Shown: in pieces, positions 51,075-59,882 of the stretch
Numbering within the stretch: position 1 is the first letter of the stretch
Layout of the letters: the number at the start of each line of letters is the position of its first letter
NCBI GenBank assembly: GCA_910584585.1
Contig: CAJUBP010000015.1
Coordinates: 1 to 64,000 of the forward strand
Direction of reading: 5' to 3'
From: an uncultured Lachnospiraceae bacterium
GTDB lineage: Bacteria; Bacillota; Clostridia; Lachnospirales; Lachnospiraceae
Length of the DNA: 64,000 nt
Made by a program: the position numbers and the translations under genes
The notes under the pieces: generated by a model
What the model saw: only the letters and a program-made list of their open reading frames with translations
Database searches by the model: none
Told to the model about the DNA's origin: nothing

Positions 51075-51798
51075 TCAACCTCTTTCTTTGCCAAGGGCAA
51101 ATATATGATCTGGCTCCAATCCAAAATCCTCCAGACTGTCGGAATCTTCCTGCCCGCTGTCAAAAACCGGCATCTCATCGGTATAGCTCAAAAGCTTCTG
51201 TTCTTCTCCATTCAGCCAAACGGTTTCTCCCGGCATAAACAGTCCTTCCTGTTCCTCCGTGCGGATTGTCACTGAAGCATATATCTTATGATCCGCCAGG
51301 ATTACTTCATGCAAAGTAACAGTAAACCCTTCTTTTTCCTGTTCTTTATTGATGATTTCCGCATAGGGGGACAAATCCTCCTGCGCCTGCCACATCTGGC
51401 CGATTTTGGTGGCAATTTCTCTCACAGCCGCCTGCACTCTGGGGCTGCTCCGCCATCTGATCTTCAATGGTATAGGACAAAGACAGCTCATCCATTTCCA
51501 GGCACACATCCGTCCTGCAGGCGTCCGGACGTTTTGCCGCATGCTTTTTACGGAAACAGTCAATGGCAAGCCCTCTGGTAATCCTGCCCACAAATACTGC
51601 CAGGCGGGAAGGCCGTTTGGGCGGCATATAATTCCAGGCTGACAGCCATGTGTCGTTTAAACATTCCTCAGAATCCTCGTGACTTTCCAGAAGATTCCAG
51701 GCAATTTTGTAACAATATCCGGAATATTTGCAGCTTAATTCCTGAATGGCTGATTCTTTCCGCTCCCAAAACAAATCAATAATCTCTGTATCTTCCAT
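51075..51798 (-). pseudogene. ECF sigma factor fused by deletion to DUF4179-type (anti-sigma-like) protein
   Basis: From ATG 51798 the protein is a sigma-70 ECF factor: region 2 with ATYKYSGYCYKIAWNLLESH-like sequence (SCKYSGYCYKIAWNLLESHE), DSEECLNDTWLSAWN and GRITRGLAIDCFRKKHAAKR. After YTIEDQMAEQ the frame changes. In the next frame the end of a DUF4179-type protein follows: QAQEDLSPYAEIINKEQEKE and IRTEEQEGLFMPGETVWLNG. Region 4 of the sigma factor and the N-terminal and membrane parts of the partner are deleted (about 200 codons or more). Normally the pair encodes an ECF sigma and its membrane anti-sigma. Neither half can work. Confidence 0.75.
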
Positions 51799-52047
51799 AA
51801 TGCCCTCCTTTTTTCATGAAACTCCCCCTCCGCTTCGCCCCTGCGGCAAATCGTCGGAAAGCATTCATCGTAATGCTTCGCCTTAGCCTTCCTCCTCGTT
51901 CACTTTATAAGTCGGATAAAACAGAGAAAGGTCACAGGCTTGCCAGATCTTATTTGAAAATTGCTTTACATCCCTTTTTCTTTTCTATATAATGAAACTA
52001 TATGCAGAATACGGTATGTTAGGCTGTCCACGGAAAGGAGAATATCT

Positions 52048-52599
52048 ATGTCAATGCCCCTTTTAAATCCAACCATTTATACCCTTGAATACATTTACAG
52101 CCTGCCGGAAGGCCAGCGGGCGGAACTGATTGACGGTCAGATTTACAACATGGCTCCGCCCAACCGTATCCATCAGGAAATTTCTTTTTCCCTCTCACGG
52201 AAAATTGCTGATTTTATTGATTCCAAAAAGGGAACCTGCCGGGTTTATCCAGCTCCCTTCGCCGTCTTCCTGAACCAGGATGATAGAAACTACGTGGAAC
52301 CGGACATTTCTGTTGTCTGCAAAACAAACCAGTTAAACGACAAGGGCTTAAACGGCGCCCCGGACTGGATCATTGAAATCGCCTCCCCCGGCACAAAACA
52401 TGTAGATTACGGCGTCAAACTGTACAAATACCGCACAGCCGGAGTCCGGGAATACTGGATTGTCAATCCCATGACCAGAATTGTCAATGTCTATGATTTT
52501 GAACATGAAGCGAAAACAGATCAGTATACTTTTCAGGATGAGATTTCTTCCTGTATTTTTGAGGGCCTTACCCTTCATCTGGAGGAACTTCTGCCGTAA
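52048..52599 (+). CDS. Uma2 family endonuclease-like protein (copy 1)
   Basis: 183 residues, DUF820/Uma2 PD-(D/E)XK fold: GQRAELIDGQIYNMAPPNRI, YVEPDISVVCKTNQLNDKGL (PD motif), APDWIIEIASPGTKHVDYGV (E-x-A/K-like), LYKYRTAGVREYWIVNPMTR. ATG 52048 follows GGAAAGGAGAA. The biological role of Uma2 proteins is unclear, though the fold implies nuclease origin. Followed by an almost identical second copy. Confidence 0.85.
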   Translation: MSMPLLNPTIYTLEYIYSLPEGQRAELIDGQIYNMAPPNRIHQEISFSLSRKIADFIDSKKGTCRVYPAPFAVFLNQDDRNYVEPDISVVCKTNQLNDKGLNGAPDWIIEIASPGTKHVDYGVKLYKYRTAGVREYWIVNPMTRIVNVYDFEHEAKTDQYTFQDEISSCIFEGLTLHLEELLP

Positions 52600-52653
52600 A
52601 ATTTCGATGCGCAAGAAATGCCGGAGCGCCCATTTCCGGAAAGGAGAAAATCT

Positions 52654-53205
52654 ATGTCAATGCCTCTTTTGAATCCAACCATTTATACCCTTGAATACAT
52701 TTACAGCCTGCCGGAAGGCCAGCGGGCGGAACTGATTGACGGTCAGATTTACAACATGGCTCCGCCCAACCGTATCCATCAGGAAATTTCTTTTTCCCTC
52801 TCACGGAAAATTGCTGATTTTATTGATTCCAAAAAGGGAACCTGCCGGGTTTATCCAGCTCCCTTCGCCGTCTTCCTGAACCAGGATGATAGAAACTACG
52901 TGGAACCGGACATTTCTGTTGTCTGCAAAACAAACCAGTTAAACGACAAGGGCTTAAACGGCGCCCCGGACTGGATCATTGAAATCGCCTCCCCCGGCAC
53001 AAAACATGTAGATTACGGCGTCAAACTGTACAAATACCGCACAGCCGGAGTCCGGGAATACTGGATTGTGAATCCCATGACCAGAATTGTCAATGTCTAT
53101 GATTTTGAGCATGAAATAAAAACAGATCAGTATACTTTTCAGGATGAAATCCCTTCCTGCACTTTTGAGGGTCTCGCCTTACGGCTCGGGGAACTTCTGC
53201 CGTAA
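52654..53205 (+). CDS. Uma2 family endonuclease-like protein (copy 2)
   Basis: 183 residues; differs from copy 1 only at a few positions near the end (HEIKTD for HEAKTD, IPSCTFEGLALRLGELLP for ISSCIFEGLTLHLEELLP). Own ribosome site GGAAAGGAGAAAAT. The start-to-start distance of 606 bp defines the duplicated unit. Catalytic residues as in copy 1. High identity, including at silent sites, points to a recent duplication. Confidence 0.85.
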   Translation: MSMPLLNPTIYTLEYIYSLPEGQRAELIDGQIYNMAPPNRIHQEISFSLSRKIADFIDSKKGTCRVYPAPFAVFLNQDDRNYVEPDISVVCKTNQLNDKGLNGAPDWIIEIASPGTKHVDYGVKLYKYRTAGVREYWIVNPMTRIVNVYDFEHEIKTDQYTFQDEIPSCTFEGLALRLGELLP

Positions 53206-53225
53206 GAAACTGTCACAAAATAAAA
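53203..53225. repeat. Family A-like single end
   Basis: TAAGAAACTGTCACAAAATAA resembles the ends of family A palindromes (TTAGGAACTGT...AAATAA). No matching opposite end is found nearby, so it is a partial copy or chance likeness. Confidence 0.4.
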
Positions 53226-53329
53226 CGCACAAGTTATGAAGAATATTCTTCGAGGCGCCAGTAACACTCAGGCGCATACCATCGCTTTGTGGTAGTACTG
53301 CAGCAAACAGTCTATATTTCGATACACAG

Positions 53330-53506
53330 GAAAGTCAGGATGCCCCTTTGGCTAAGCAACAATTCATGGGCGTCCTTAGTGAAGGCGAAATCCACTGCTT
53401 ATGGAGACTTAGGAAGGAAGGCTTTCCTGACTTCCTTAGACTCCGTTAGCAGTTAGTTTGCCGGAACGTTGCCCAGTTTGCGTGCCAAAGGGGCAGCCTG
53501 ACTTTC
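53330..53506. repeat. 177-bp element with inverted ends
   Basis: GAAAGTCAGGATGCCCCTTTGGC (53330-53352) and its near complement GCCAAAGGGGCAGCCTGACTTTC (53484-53506) enclose non-coding DNA with further pairing CTTAGGAAGG/CCTTCC and GTCAGGAAAG-like motifs. Looks like a small non-autonomous mobile element or structured RNA. Origin unknown. Confidence 0.5.
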
Positions 53507-53523
53507 CGTCCGTATCCAAATAT

Positions 53524-54654
53524 CTACTCATAATTTTTATAATTCTGATACCCCCGCCAAACACAGATTCCCAGGGTTGCAGAAACAATCGCCGGAATAT
53601 ACATCAGCCACCGGACAGGAACGGTAAAAATTCCCGGATGAGGCAGAAACACCGGCATGGAATAACAGGAAATCCGCATCACATCCATCAGAATCCATCC
53701 CCAGAAATAATTTGCCGCCCCCATTCCTGACAGCATCGGAAACAAAACCCGATCCACCCCGTAGGGCAGAAGAAACAGCAGCATTCCCGCTGTCACAGCC
53801 GTTACCGGACGTTTGCATTTTGAAGATAAAAACAGTGTAATCCCAACATTTAAAAGCACAGAGGCCAGGCCTGCCAGGAACAATATTCCCATAAAATTCC
53901 CCATACTGCCGTAATCCGTATGCAGCATAAAAGCAGAAGATGTGACGCCTGCCTTCAATCCATCCCACCCATAAATTGCCGCTGTCACCCCGAACAGCAG
54001 AAGCATCGTCAAAACATAAACCATAATGCCAAGTGCCAGGGCAGCCTCCATTTTCCTGCGGATGTCTCTGGATTTTCCCTGATTGGTAGTCAGCAGAACT
54101 TCTGTGGCATTCCGGCTGTATTCTTCGGAAAAAACCGGCGCCGCCATCAGAATCAGCCAAAGATTTAAAAAAGTTACCGCAATATACCAGATATCCTGCA
54201 GCTTCTCCCACCCCCTGGTATAGCCAAACCGAAATTCTCCGTCAACAAAATATTTTCCATAATTCTCCCAGGCCTCTCCCTTGGAAAAGTCCGACGGCCT
54301 CTGTTCGGTCTGCATAAAATCTGTCATCTTATCGGTCACAAACTGGCTGCAGAAATTTCCTTCCCTGATATTGATCACTTCTATCCCTTCTCCGCCGATA
54401 TAGCCGGAAAATCCAAACCGCTCTATGATATCCCTGGCTTTTTCCATGGTAAAGACGCCCTCATACTCTTTTGCCAGCTCACGCTCCTGCCGGACAGCCT
54501 CCAGGCCCTGATACACAGTTCCATCTATTTCTGCTCTGGTTCCGCCCGCCTCCTGATACAGAACCAACAGAAAAAATCCGATCATCCCAAGCAGCGCCAG
54601 ATTCATGAGGGGCCTTGCGGTTATCTTATAAAATTCCATTTGAAACAATCTCAT
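53524..54654 (-). CDS. ABC transporter permease (ABC-2 type)
   Basis: 376 residues from ATG 54654, whose codon overlaps the end of the ATPase gene. One N-terminal membrane helix (LMNLALLGMIGFFLLVLYQE), a ~130-residue outer loop, then five more helices (for example WYIAVTFLNLWLILMAAPVF; ALGIMVYVLTMLLLFGVTAA). EEYSRNATEVLLTTNQGKSR between helices is typical of ABC-2 permeases. Exports an unknown substrate with the next ATPase. Terminal gene of the sigma-controlled cluster. Confidence 0.83.
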   Translation of the reverse strand: MRLFQMEFYKITARPLMNLALLGMIGFFLLVLYQEAGGTRAEIDGTVYQGLEAVRQERELAKEYEGVFTMEKARDIIERFGFSGYIGGEGIEVINIREGNFCSQFVTDKMTDFMQTEQRPSDFSKGEAWENYGKYFVDGEFRFGYTRGWEKLQDIWYIAVTFLNLWLILMAAPVFSEEYSRNATEVLLTTNQGKSRDIRRKMEAALALGIMVYVLTMLLLFGVTAAIYGWDGLKAGVTSSAFMLHTDYGSMGNFMGILFLAGLASVLLNVGITLFLSSKCKRPVTAVTAGMLLFLLPYGVDRVLFPMLSGMGAANYFWGWILMDVMRISCYSMPVFLPHPGIFTVPVRWLMYIPAIVSATLGICVWRGYQNYKNYE

Positions 54655-55523
54655 ACTTTGCCTCCTGTCCCGTATAAATATACATCTTCCAGATTGGGGG
54701 AAATGGGCGCTGCATCCTCCCCGGGCCGGGTATCTGAAACAATCCGAAGAACCACACTGCCGTCCTCTGTGTTTCTCAGGTTGCTTACCGTGAATTCCTG
54801 CTGGAACAATTCTGCCTGTTCCGGCGTTTTTACGCATTCCCATACCTTTCCTTCCACCGTTTTCAAAACCTCCTGCAAATTTCCGGACTCTGTAATTTTC
54901 CCGGCCTTCATCAGCAAAATCTCATCCGCGATATATTCAATATCCGCTACGATATGGGAAGAGAGAAGCACCATCCGATCCCGGCCCAGGGAGCTTATCA
55001 TATTCCGAAACCGGATGCGTTCCCTGGGATCCAGCCCGGATGTCGGCTCATCCAGAATCAGGATTTCCGGATCATTTAACAGAGATTGGGCAATGCCCAG
55101 CCGCCGAATCATGCCGCCGGAGAGGGTTTTGATTTTTTCTTTTTCCGCCTTTTCAAGCCCTGTAATTTTCAGCAGTTTTTCAATTCTCTCCCGGGCCAGT
55201 TCCGGCGGCACCGCCTTTAATTCCGCCAGATATTCCAGATACCGCAGAACGGTAAAATTAGGATAATATCCCAGCTCCTGGGGCAGATATCCCAGCTTCG
55301 TCCGGTATTCCCCGGCCATCCTTCCAATCTCCTGCCCGTTGCAGAGAATCTCTCCGGAAGTGGGCTTCATCACTCCCACCATCATGCGCAGCAGCGTGGT
55401 TTTGCCGGCCCCGTTGGCTCCCAGCAGTCCGTAAATCCCCCTGCGGAAGGTGAATTCCAGCCGATCCACCGCAATTTTCTGTTTATAATGTTTGCTCACT
55501 CTGTCTAATTTCAGTTCCAGCAT
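54651..55523 (-). CDS. ABC transporter ATP-binding protein
   Basis: 290 residues. Walker A GANGAGKTT, signature LSGGMIRRLGIAQ, Walker B ILILDEPTSGLDP, H-loop SSHIVADIE. C-terminal ~75 residues form an accessory domain. Pairs with the overlapping permease gene. AAAGGAGGG precedes the ATG. Same strand as the membrane-protein and sigma genes upstream, so an operon of four. Confidence 0.92.
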   Translation of the reverse strand: MLELKLDRVSKHYKQKIAVDRLEFTFRRGIYGLLGANGAGKTTLLRMMVGVMKPTSGEILCNGQEIGRMAGEYRTKLGYLPQELGYYPNFTVLRYLEYLAELKAVPPELARERIEKLLKITGLEKAEKEKIKTLSGGMIRRLGIAQSLLNDPEILILDEPTSGLDPRERIRFRNMISSLGRDRMVLLSSHIVADIEYIADEILLMKAGKITESGNLQEVLKTVEGKVWECVKTPEQAELFQQEFTVSNLRNTEDGSVVLRIVSDTRPGEDAAPISPNLEDVYLYGTGGKV

Positions 55524-55587
55524 TTTGGCATCCCTCCTTTCTGTTTTCCGCTTACTCTCTCTGTTTCTATCACGCTCTGGCCTGTTT

Positions 55588-56394
55588 TCAATCCCAGCAT
55601 ACCATCTCTCCCTCCTCCATTTTGCGGTAAACCAGGCTTATCTCCCGTATCAGGCATGCCGCAGCAGCCGCAAGCGCAAACAGCCACAGCCCAAAATACG
55701 CTTTGGCGTACCATTTAGGGCTGCTTAAGGGAATCAGGGAAACCATCCCGCACATTGCGGCGGCTCCTGCCTGCAGGTATTCCCCTTTTCTGCCCCGGAG
55801 CATGGTGAATACCAGAAGCTGCACCGCGTTGGACAGCAGAAAGGGCACCAGAAGATACACCAAAACCCGGAACATGCCGCAGGAAGTATTTCCCGCAATC
55901 ACAGCAACCATCACTGTGAGAAGCAAGATGTCCAGGCAGCCGAACAATATCATTTTTACACACCACACCTGTTTCCAGTTCAGATAACAAGTCTGTTCCA
56001 GTTCCATCATGCCGATGGCGCTGCTTCTGTTCAGTTCCATCATCAGAAAAATCCCCATTGCGGAAGACGCCGCGGAAGCTGTTCCCAAATAAGTGAACAC
56101 GCTCTCTTCCTTCCACTGGAAATACCCCAGCAGCAACACTGTCAAAAACAGGCACAAGAGCTGCCCGCCCAGGCAGAACCTGGAAATATATTTTAACTGC
56201 CCCCGGAAGATATCCCAGAATGACGGACAATAAGCATATTTTTTCTCTTCCGCCACCCTGGCGATATTTTGGAGAACCTCTCGCTTCTGCCTCTGATTAA
56301 TTGGAATCTCTTCCAGGACTATTTTTTCCCGGGCTGTTTTGCCAGCGGATACGCCTGGATTCCGATTTTTTCCCTGTAACATTTTTTCTCGCAA
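55588..56394 (-). CDS. Membrane protein of the ABC/sigma cluster
   Basis: 268 residues. A basic cytoplasmic N-terminus of about 80 residues (QRQKREVLQNIARVAEEKKY) and six hydrophobic helices, such as GGQLLCLFLTVLLLGYFQWK and GCLDILLLTVMVAVIAGNTS. The start is TTG 56394 (GGAGGAAGG before it) or ATG 56382. Sits where an anti-sigma gene normally follows an ECF sigma gene, so it could be an anti-sigma or second permease; no motif decides this. Confidence 0.65.
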   Translation of the reverse strand: MREKMLQGKNRNPGVSAGKTAREKIVLEEIPINQRQKREVLQNIARVAEEKKYAYCPSFWDIFRGQLKYISRFCLGGQLLCLFLTVLLLGYFQWKEESVFTYLGTASAASSAMGIFLMMELNRSSAIGMMELEQTCYLNWKQVWCVKMILFGCLDILLLTVMVAVIAGNTSCGMFRVLVYLLVPFLLSNAVQLLVFTMLRGRKGEYLQAGAAAMCGMVSLIPLSSPKWYAKAYFGLWLFALAAAAACLIREISLVYRKMEEGEMVCWD

Positions 56395-56424
56395 TTTTTT
56401 CCTTCCTCCTTTTATGAATGATAA

Positions 56425-56508
56425 GGAACTGTTCAGAAATAACCTGCGATATTACTTGTCTTTTTCTCCGACAACACTGTTCACAAGTTATTTCTGAACA
56501 GTTCCTAG
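56425..56508. repeat. MITE-like palindromic element, family A (copy 2)
   Basis: AAGGAACTGTTCAGAAATAAC and its complement enclose about 43 bases. It lies within the operon between sigma and membrane-protein genes and covers the sigma stop codon; as a hairpin it may trim or end the transcript. Confidence 0.7.
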
Positions 56509-57032
56509 ATCAGACTCTTTTTCAATTTTTCCGTGCCCTGGCGGATTCTGGACTTTACCGTGCTAATCCCCGTCTCCGTCATCCGGGCAATTTCCCGATA
56601 TTTAAACCCATATCCATAATAGAGAATCAAGGCCTCCCGCTGCATCTGGGGAAGCTGCTCTGTCAGTTGTTTCACAGTAATCAGAATTTCCTCCTGATGG
56701 GTTCTTACCTTCCAGGCATTTTCTTCCCCGCCGGCGATTTCCTCCTGCCAGGGTTCCTCCCGTTCCTGTCTGCGCTTCCTGCTTCTGAAATAATCCACGC
56801 ATACATTTCTGGCAATGGTAAGCAGATATCCCTTCAGATTCCGGTATCGGTAATGCTCCACGGAACGGATAAAATGCAGAAAAGTCTCCTGGGCCAAATC
56901 GCCGGCGTCCTGACAATTCCCGGTCTGATAACAGCAGAAACGGTAAATATCATCGTAATATTTTTCCGCAACGGTATTCAGATATTCTTTTTTTCCCCGC
57001 TGGATTTCCCGGATCAGTTCTCTGTCGTTCAC
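56505..57032 (-). CDS. ECF-type RNA polymerase sigma factor
   Basis: 175 residues with GTG start at 57032. Region 2 (NTVAEKYYDDIYRFCCYQTG, DAGDLAQETFLHFIRSVEHY, YLLTIARNVCVDYFRSRKRR) and region 4 (EQLPQMQREALILYYGYGFK, YREIARMTETGISTVKSRIR) are complete. Likely directs transcription of its own cluster (membrane protein, ABC ATPase, permease). SD AAGGAGC lies about 8 bases before. The stop comes from the family A repeat. Confidence 0.9.
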   Translation of the reverse strand: MNDRELIREIQRGKKEYLNTVAEKYYDDIYRFCCYQTGNCQDAGDLAQETFLHFIRSVEHYRYRNLKGYLLTIARNVCVDYFRSRKRRQEREEPWQEEIAGGEENAWKVRTHQEEILITVKQLTEQLPQMQREALILYYGYGFKYREIARMTETGISTVKSRIRQGTEKLKKSLI

Positions 57033-57132
57033 TGCTGGACGCTCCTTTGCTTTTTTGTGCCTTCTCTATTTATATAACGTATCTTTCCCTGAAAAGGTTT
57101 TATCTTTCCGAATATTTTTTATATCAAAAAAA

Positions 57133-57176
57133 GAAGCGCAAAGCCATCTTACTTTCTGGCTTTGCGCTTCCTTGTT
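57133..57176 (-). terminator. Terminator of the GT2/NlpC-like/YbhN-like operon
   Basis: GAAGCGCAAAGCCA/TGGCTTTGCGCTTC stem; on the minus strand it is followed by TTTTTTTGATAT. Lies between the YbhN-like stop and the sigma gene. Confidence 0.85.
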
Positions 57177-57186
57177 CCGTTTCACT

Positions 57187-58224
57187 CTATGACAGCTCCG
57201 CCGCCACGCTCCCGGCTTTCCCGGAACGAAGATGGCACCACAGAGCAACAATCGCGCTTATAATCAGCACCATATAGAAATTCAGCCCCCGGGTCACACA
57301 CATGGAAGCCGTGAGATAAGCTCCCGGGAAAATCATGGAAAACGCTGTCTTGTACATCATCTCGGTAATTCCCTGGGCCCCCGGCAGCGGCAGCATATCC
57401 ACTGCAATATAAATCGCCGCCTGCAGACTCATAACCGTAAACGCACTGGTTCCTTCCAGGCCCAGTCCCCGGTAAATCAGCCAGGTCAGGAAAAATACAC
57501 TGCACCGCTGCACCACTGTAAAGGCAATGACCGCCGCAATTTTGCTTTTATTTTTCAGGAAAAACAGTACCGCTTCGTGATACTGATCCGCCATATCTAT
57601 CAGTTTCTCCGTCCGCTCCCTGGAAGATTTCAGCAGACGGAACTTCTTTAACGCCTTTTCGCCGCCGATTACAATTCCCTTAAAGCATTTAGGGCTTACC
57701 ATGATGAAAAGCAAAATCACCACAAGAGCCGTATTCAAAAACAGCCCCAAATAGTACAGATACAGATATTGTTTCAAATAAACCGCCAGCGGCTCATGGT
57801 AAAAGATCAGGATTCCTACGCCCATTACCACCAGGACAAACTTGTAAATGACCGCCACTGTCATAAGCACCACCGTACTGTCTGAAACCTTATGGCCCTC
57901 TTTCTGCATATAGTAAAGCTGCATGGGCTGGCCTCCAGTAGCAGAAGGGGTAATGCCGGAAAAGAAAAATCCCACAAAAGAGTATTTTACGCAGGTGGCC
58001 GCTTTTGTCCCATAATTCAGCGACCGGAGAAGATAGCAAATCATCAGCCCCTCCGCCGACACAAAAAAGATTGCTGTGGCAGCGGCGGCAAGGAGATAGG
58101 CCGGATGCAGTTTCCTCATAGCCGCAACCACCGCCTCCATATCATTTCCTTTCAAAATAGCGCTTACCGTCAGCGCCACCAGCAATAAAAGGACTCCGGC
58201 GCTGATTAAGTTTTTCCGATTCAT
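57187..58224 (-). CDS. YbhN/UPF0104 (AglD/LPG synthase transmembrane-like) membrane protein
   Basis: 345 residues, about eight membrane helices (NLISAGVLLLLVALTVSAIL; FGFFFSGITPSATGGQPMQL region; YLTASMCVTRGLNFYMVLII). The TPSATGGQPMQ motif is characteristic of the lysylphosphatidylglycerol-synthetase TM region / UPF0104 family, several of which act as lipid flippases or help glycolipid synthesis. It follows an NlpC-like and a GT2 gene in an operon, which suggests a role in a surface glycolipid. Substrate unknown. Confidence 0.88.
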   Translation of the reverse strand: MNRKNLISAGVLLLLVALTVSAILKGNDMEAVVAAMRKLHPAYLLAAAATAIFFVSAEGLMICYLLRSLNYGTKAATCVKYSFVGFFFSGITPSATGGQPMQLYYMQKEGHKVSDSTVVLMTVAVIYKFVLVVMGVGILIFYHEPLAVYLKQYLYLYYLGLFLNTALVVILLFIMVSPKCFKGIVIGGEKALKKFRLLKSSRERTEKLIDMADQYHEAVLFFLKNKSKIAAVIAFTVVQRCSVFFLTWLIYRGLGLEGTSAFTVMSLQAAIYIAVDMLPLPGAQGITEMMYKTAFSMIFPGAYLTASMCVTRGLNFYMVLIISAIVALWCHLRSGKAGSVAAELS

Positions 58225-58227
58225 AAG

Positions 58228-58836
58228 TTAAGCCACTCCATTCCTTACATAAGACAACTTCCGCATTGCCTGGCGGAAAATTCCCGGATTCCTGGCCGGA
58301 TAACGCAGGCAGCTCTCATTAAATTCATGCAGCGTTCCCTCGAATTCCACATGGGTGTGCTCCAATTCGTAAAAATCCCTTGGAGTCACCAGAGAAAAAT
58401 GCTTGCCGAACAGCTCCAGCCCGTTCTCTTCTAAAATACTTGCCACAAAGGAAGAACAGGTATAATGGTTCTTCTGGTAAAACGGTATATTACATAATAA
58501 CATGGGAAGCCCAAGGATACAATAATGGTATTGAAATCTTTTAGAAAAACATTCCAGAAGCTGCCTTGAAATATTCTCCTTCTGTTCCTTTGTACACTCC
58601 ATGCTCACAATTTTATACTTTGCAGTGGGAAATGACTGTTCAATTTTCCTGGCATCCTCTTTTTCAAATCCCGCCAGAATCGGAACCGCCGGATTCCGCC
58701 TGCCCACACTGTATGCTTCATTCAATTCTTCATCCATGGAAAGCACCACATGTATGTAATCAATTCCAATCACCCTGCGTATCACAGAGGCAAATAAACC
58801 TGGGGTGTCTACTAATGCCAAATATAATTTTTCCAT
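58228..58836 (-). CDS. Permuted papain-like (YiiX/NlpC-P60 type) hydrolase
   Basis: 202 residues from ATG 58836 (AGAGAGGC before it). IDYIHVVLSMDEELNEAYSV with the histidine, later NHYTCSSFVASILEENG with Cys in the CSSFVA form and FEGTLHEFNE. This His-then-Cys order is that of circularly permuted NlpC/P60-like enzymes such as YiiX. Could act on peptides or lipids; substrate unknown. Four bases before the YbhN-like gene. Confidence 0.75.
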   Translation of the reverse strand: MEKLYLALVDTPGLFASVIRRVIGIDYIHVVLSMDEELNEAYSVGRRNPAVPILAGFEKEDARKIEQSFPTAKYKIVSMECTKEQKENISRQLLECFSKRFQYHYCILGLPMLLCNIPFYQKNHYTCSSFVASILEENGLELFGKHFSLVTPRDFYELEHTHVEFEGTLHEFNESCLRYPARNPGIFRQAMRKLSYVRNGVA

Positions 58837-58856
58837 ATCGCAAGCCTCTCTTCTCA

Positions 58857-59882
58857 TTAGTTAAATTTGTAAAACTTCTGCGCTGTTTTGTATCCCGCCA
58901 GCGTAAGCCCTGCGCCCAGCTTTCCCGGAAGGAAAGTAAATCCGCTCAGGGTCCGAAAACGCAGCGTCTGGTACAGCTTCCTGTCATGATTCTTCACATA
59001 ATTCCAGAGCATTTCCCGCTTCTCCCATGCCTCCGGCGTTCCAATCAGCAAAAGGTGGATGGAAGAAATCGCCATCATAATGGAAATATTTCTGGTCAGA
59101 TAATCGGCCAATTTGGGATATTTCTCCCGGACCTTTTCCAGATCACTGCAGCAGGAAACCAGCTTGGTAACCCGAATCTGCTGATCAATCCGCTGCATCA
59201 GAACTTTCTCATTCACGGACTGGTCTTCCCTGCCCAGAAAATAATGGTACATATCCAGATTCAGATAACATAAGGTCTTCACATAAGGCAAAGGCTGGTT
59301 GGCAAAAATATTATCCACATAAAAAGTATGTCTGGGAAGCTTCACTCCCGACTGCTTCAGCACCTCCGTTCTGAAAAACAGGGAGTGCATCACCAGATAC
59401 TGAGAGGGACGGAAATGCCTGATGTCGTTCCAGCCGCAGACCTGATTTTCTCTTAACACATTTTTATAGCCCATCCGCTTAGTCTTATTTTCATAAAAGT
59501 GATCGTAGATATAATTGCATATGATTAAATCCACTTCTGTGCCGTTCTTTTCCCATTGGCGGATTCTTTGGAGCAGTTTCTGCAATTCCTCTTCCTCCAG
59601 CCAGTCGTCGGAATCCACAACCTTGAAATATTTTCCCTCTGCCAGCGCAAGCCCGGCGTTGACCCCGGCTCCATGGCCGCCGTTTTCCTGGTGCACCACC
59701 CTTACAATCTCCGGATAATTCCTGGCATAGTTGTCTGCAATTGCTCCGGTGCCGTCTGCGGAACCGTCATCCACAATAATAATCTCCACAGCTTCGTCTC
59801 CGCTAAGCAGGCTGTCAATGCACCGCTCCATATAGTCCTCTGAATTATAGCAAGGCACCGTAAATGTAATGTCTTTTTTCAT
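58857..59882 (-). CDS. Family 2 glycosyltransferase
   Basis: 341 residues. GT-A fold: FTVPCYNSEDYMERCIDSLL, EIIIVDDGSADGTGAIADNY, GVNAGLALAEGKYFKVVDSDDW (DxD). The C-terminal part is helical with no membrane span, so the enzyme is probably peripheral. Transfers a sugar from a nucleotide donor to an unknown acceptor. GGAGAG precedes the ATG. First gene of a three-gene operon. Confidence 0.92.
   Translation of the reverse strand: MKKDITFTVPCYNSEDYMERCIDSLLSGDEAVEIIIVDDGSADGTGAIADNYARNYPEIVRVVHQENGGHGAGVNAGLALAEGKYFKVVDSDDWLEEEELQKLLQRIRQWEKNGTEVDLIICNYIYDHFYENKTKRMGYKNVLRENQVCGWNDIRHFRPSQYLVMHSLFFRTEVLKQSGVKLPRHTFYVDNIFANQPLPYVKTLCYLNLDMYHYFLGREDQSVNEKVLMQRIDQQIRVTKLVSCCSDLEKVREKYPKLADYLTRNISIMMAISSIHLLLIGTPEAWEKREMLWNYVKNHDRKLYQTLRFRTLSGFTFLPGKLGAGLTLAGYKTAQKFYKFN

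Larger units (their letters stand above)
52028..53205. repeat. Tandem duplication, unit about 606 bp
   Basis: Two head-to-tail units, each with ribosome site and complete Uma2 gene. Identity runs over more than 500 bp and falls only in the last ~50 bp of the gene and in the short spacer 52600-52645. Confidence 0.85.
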
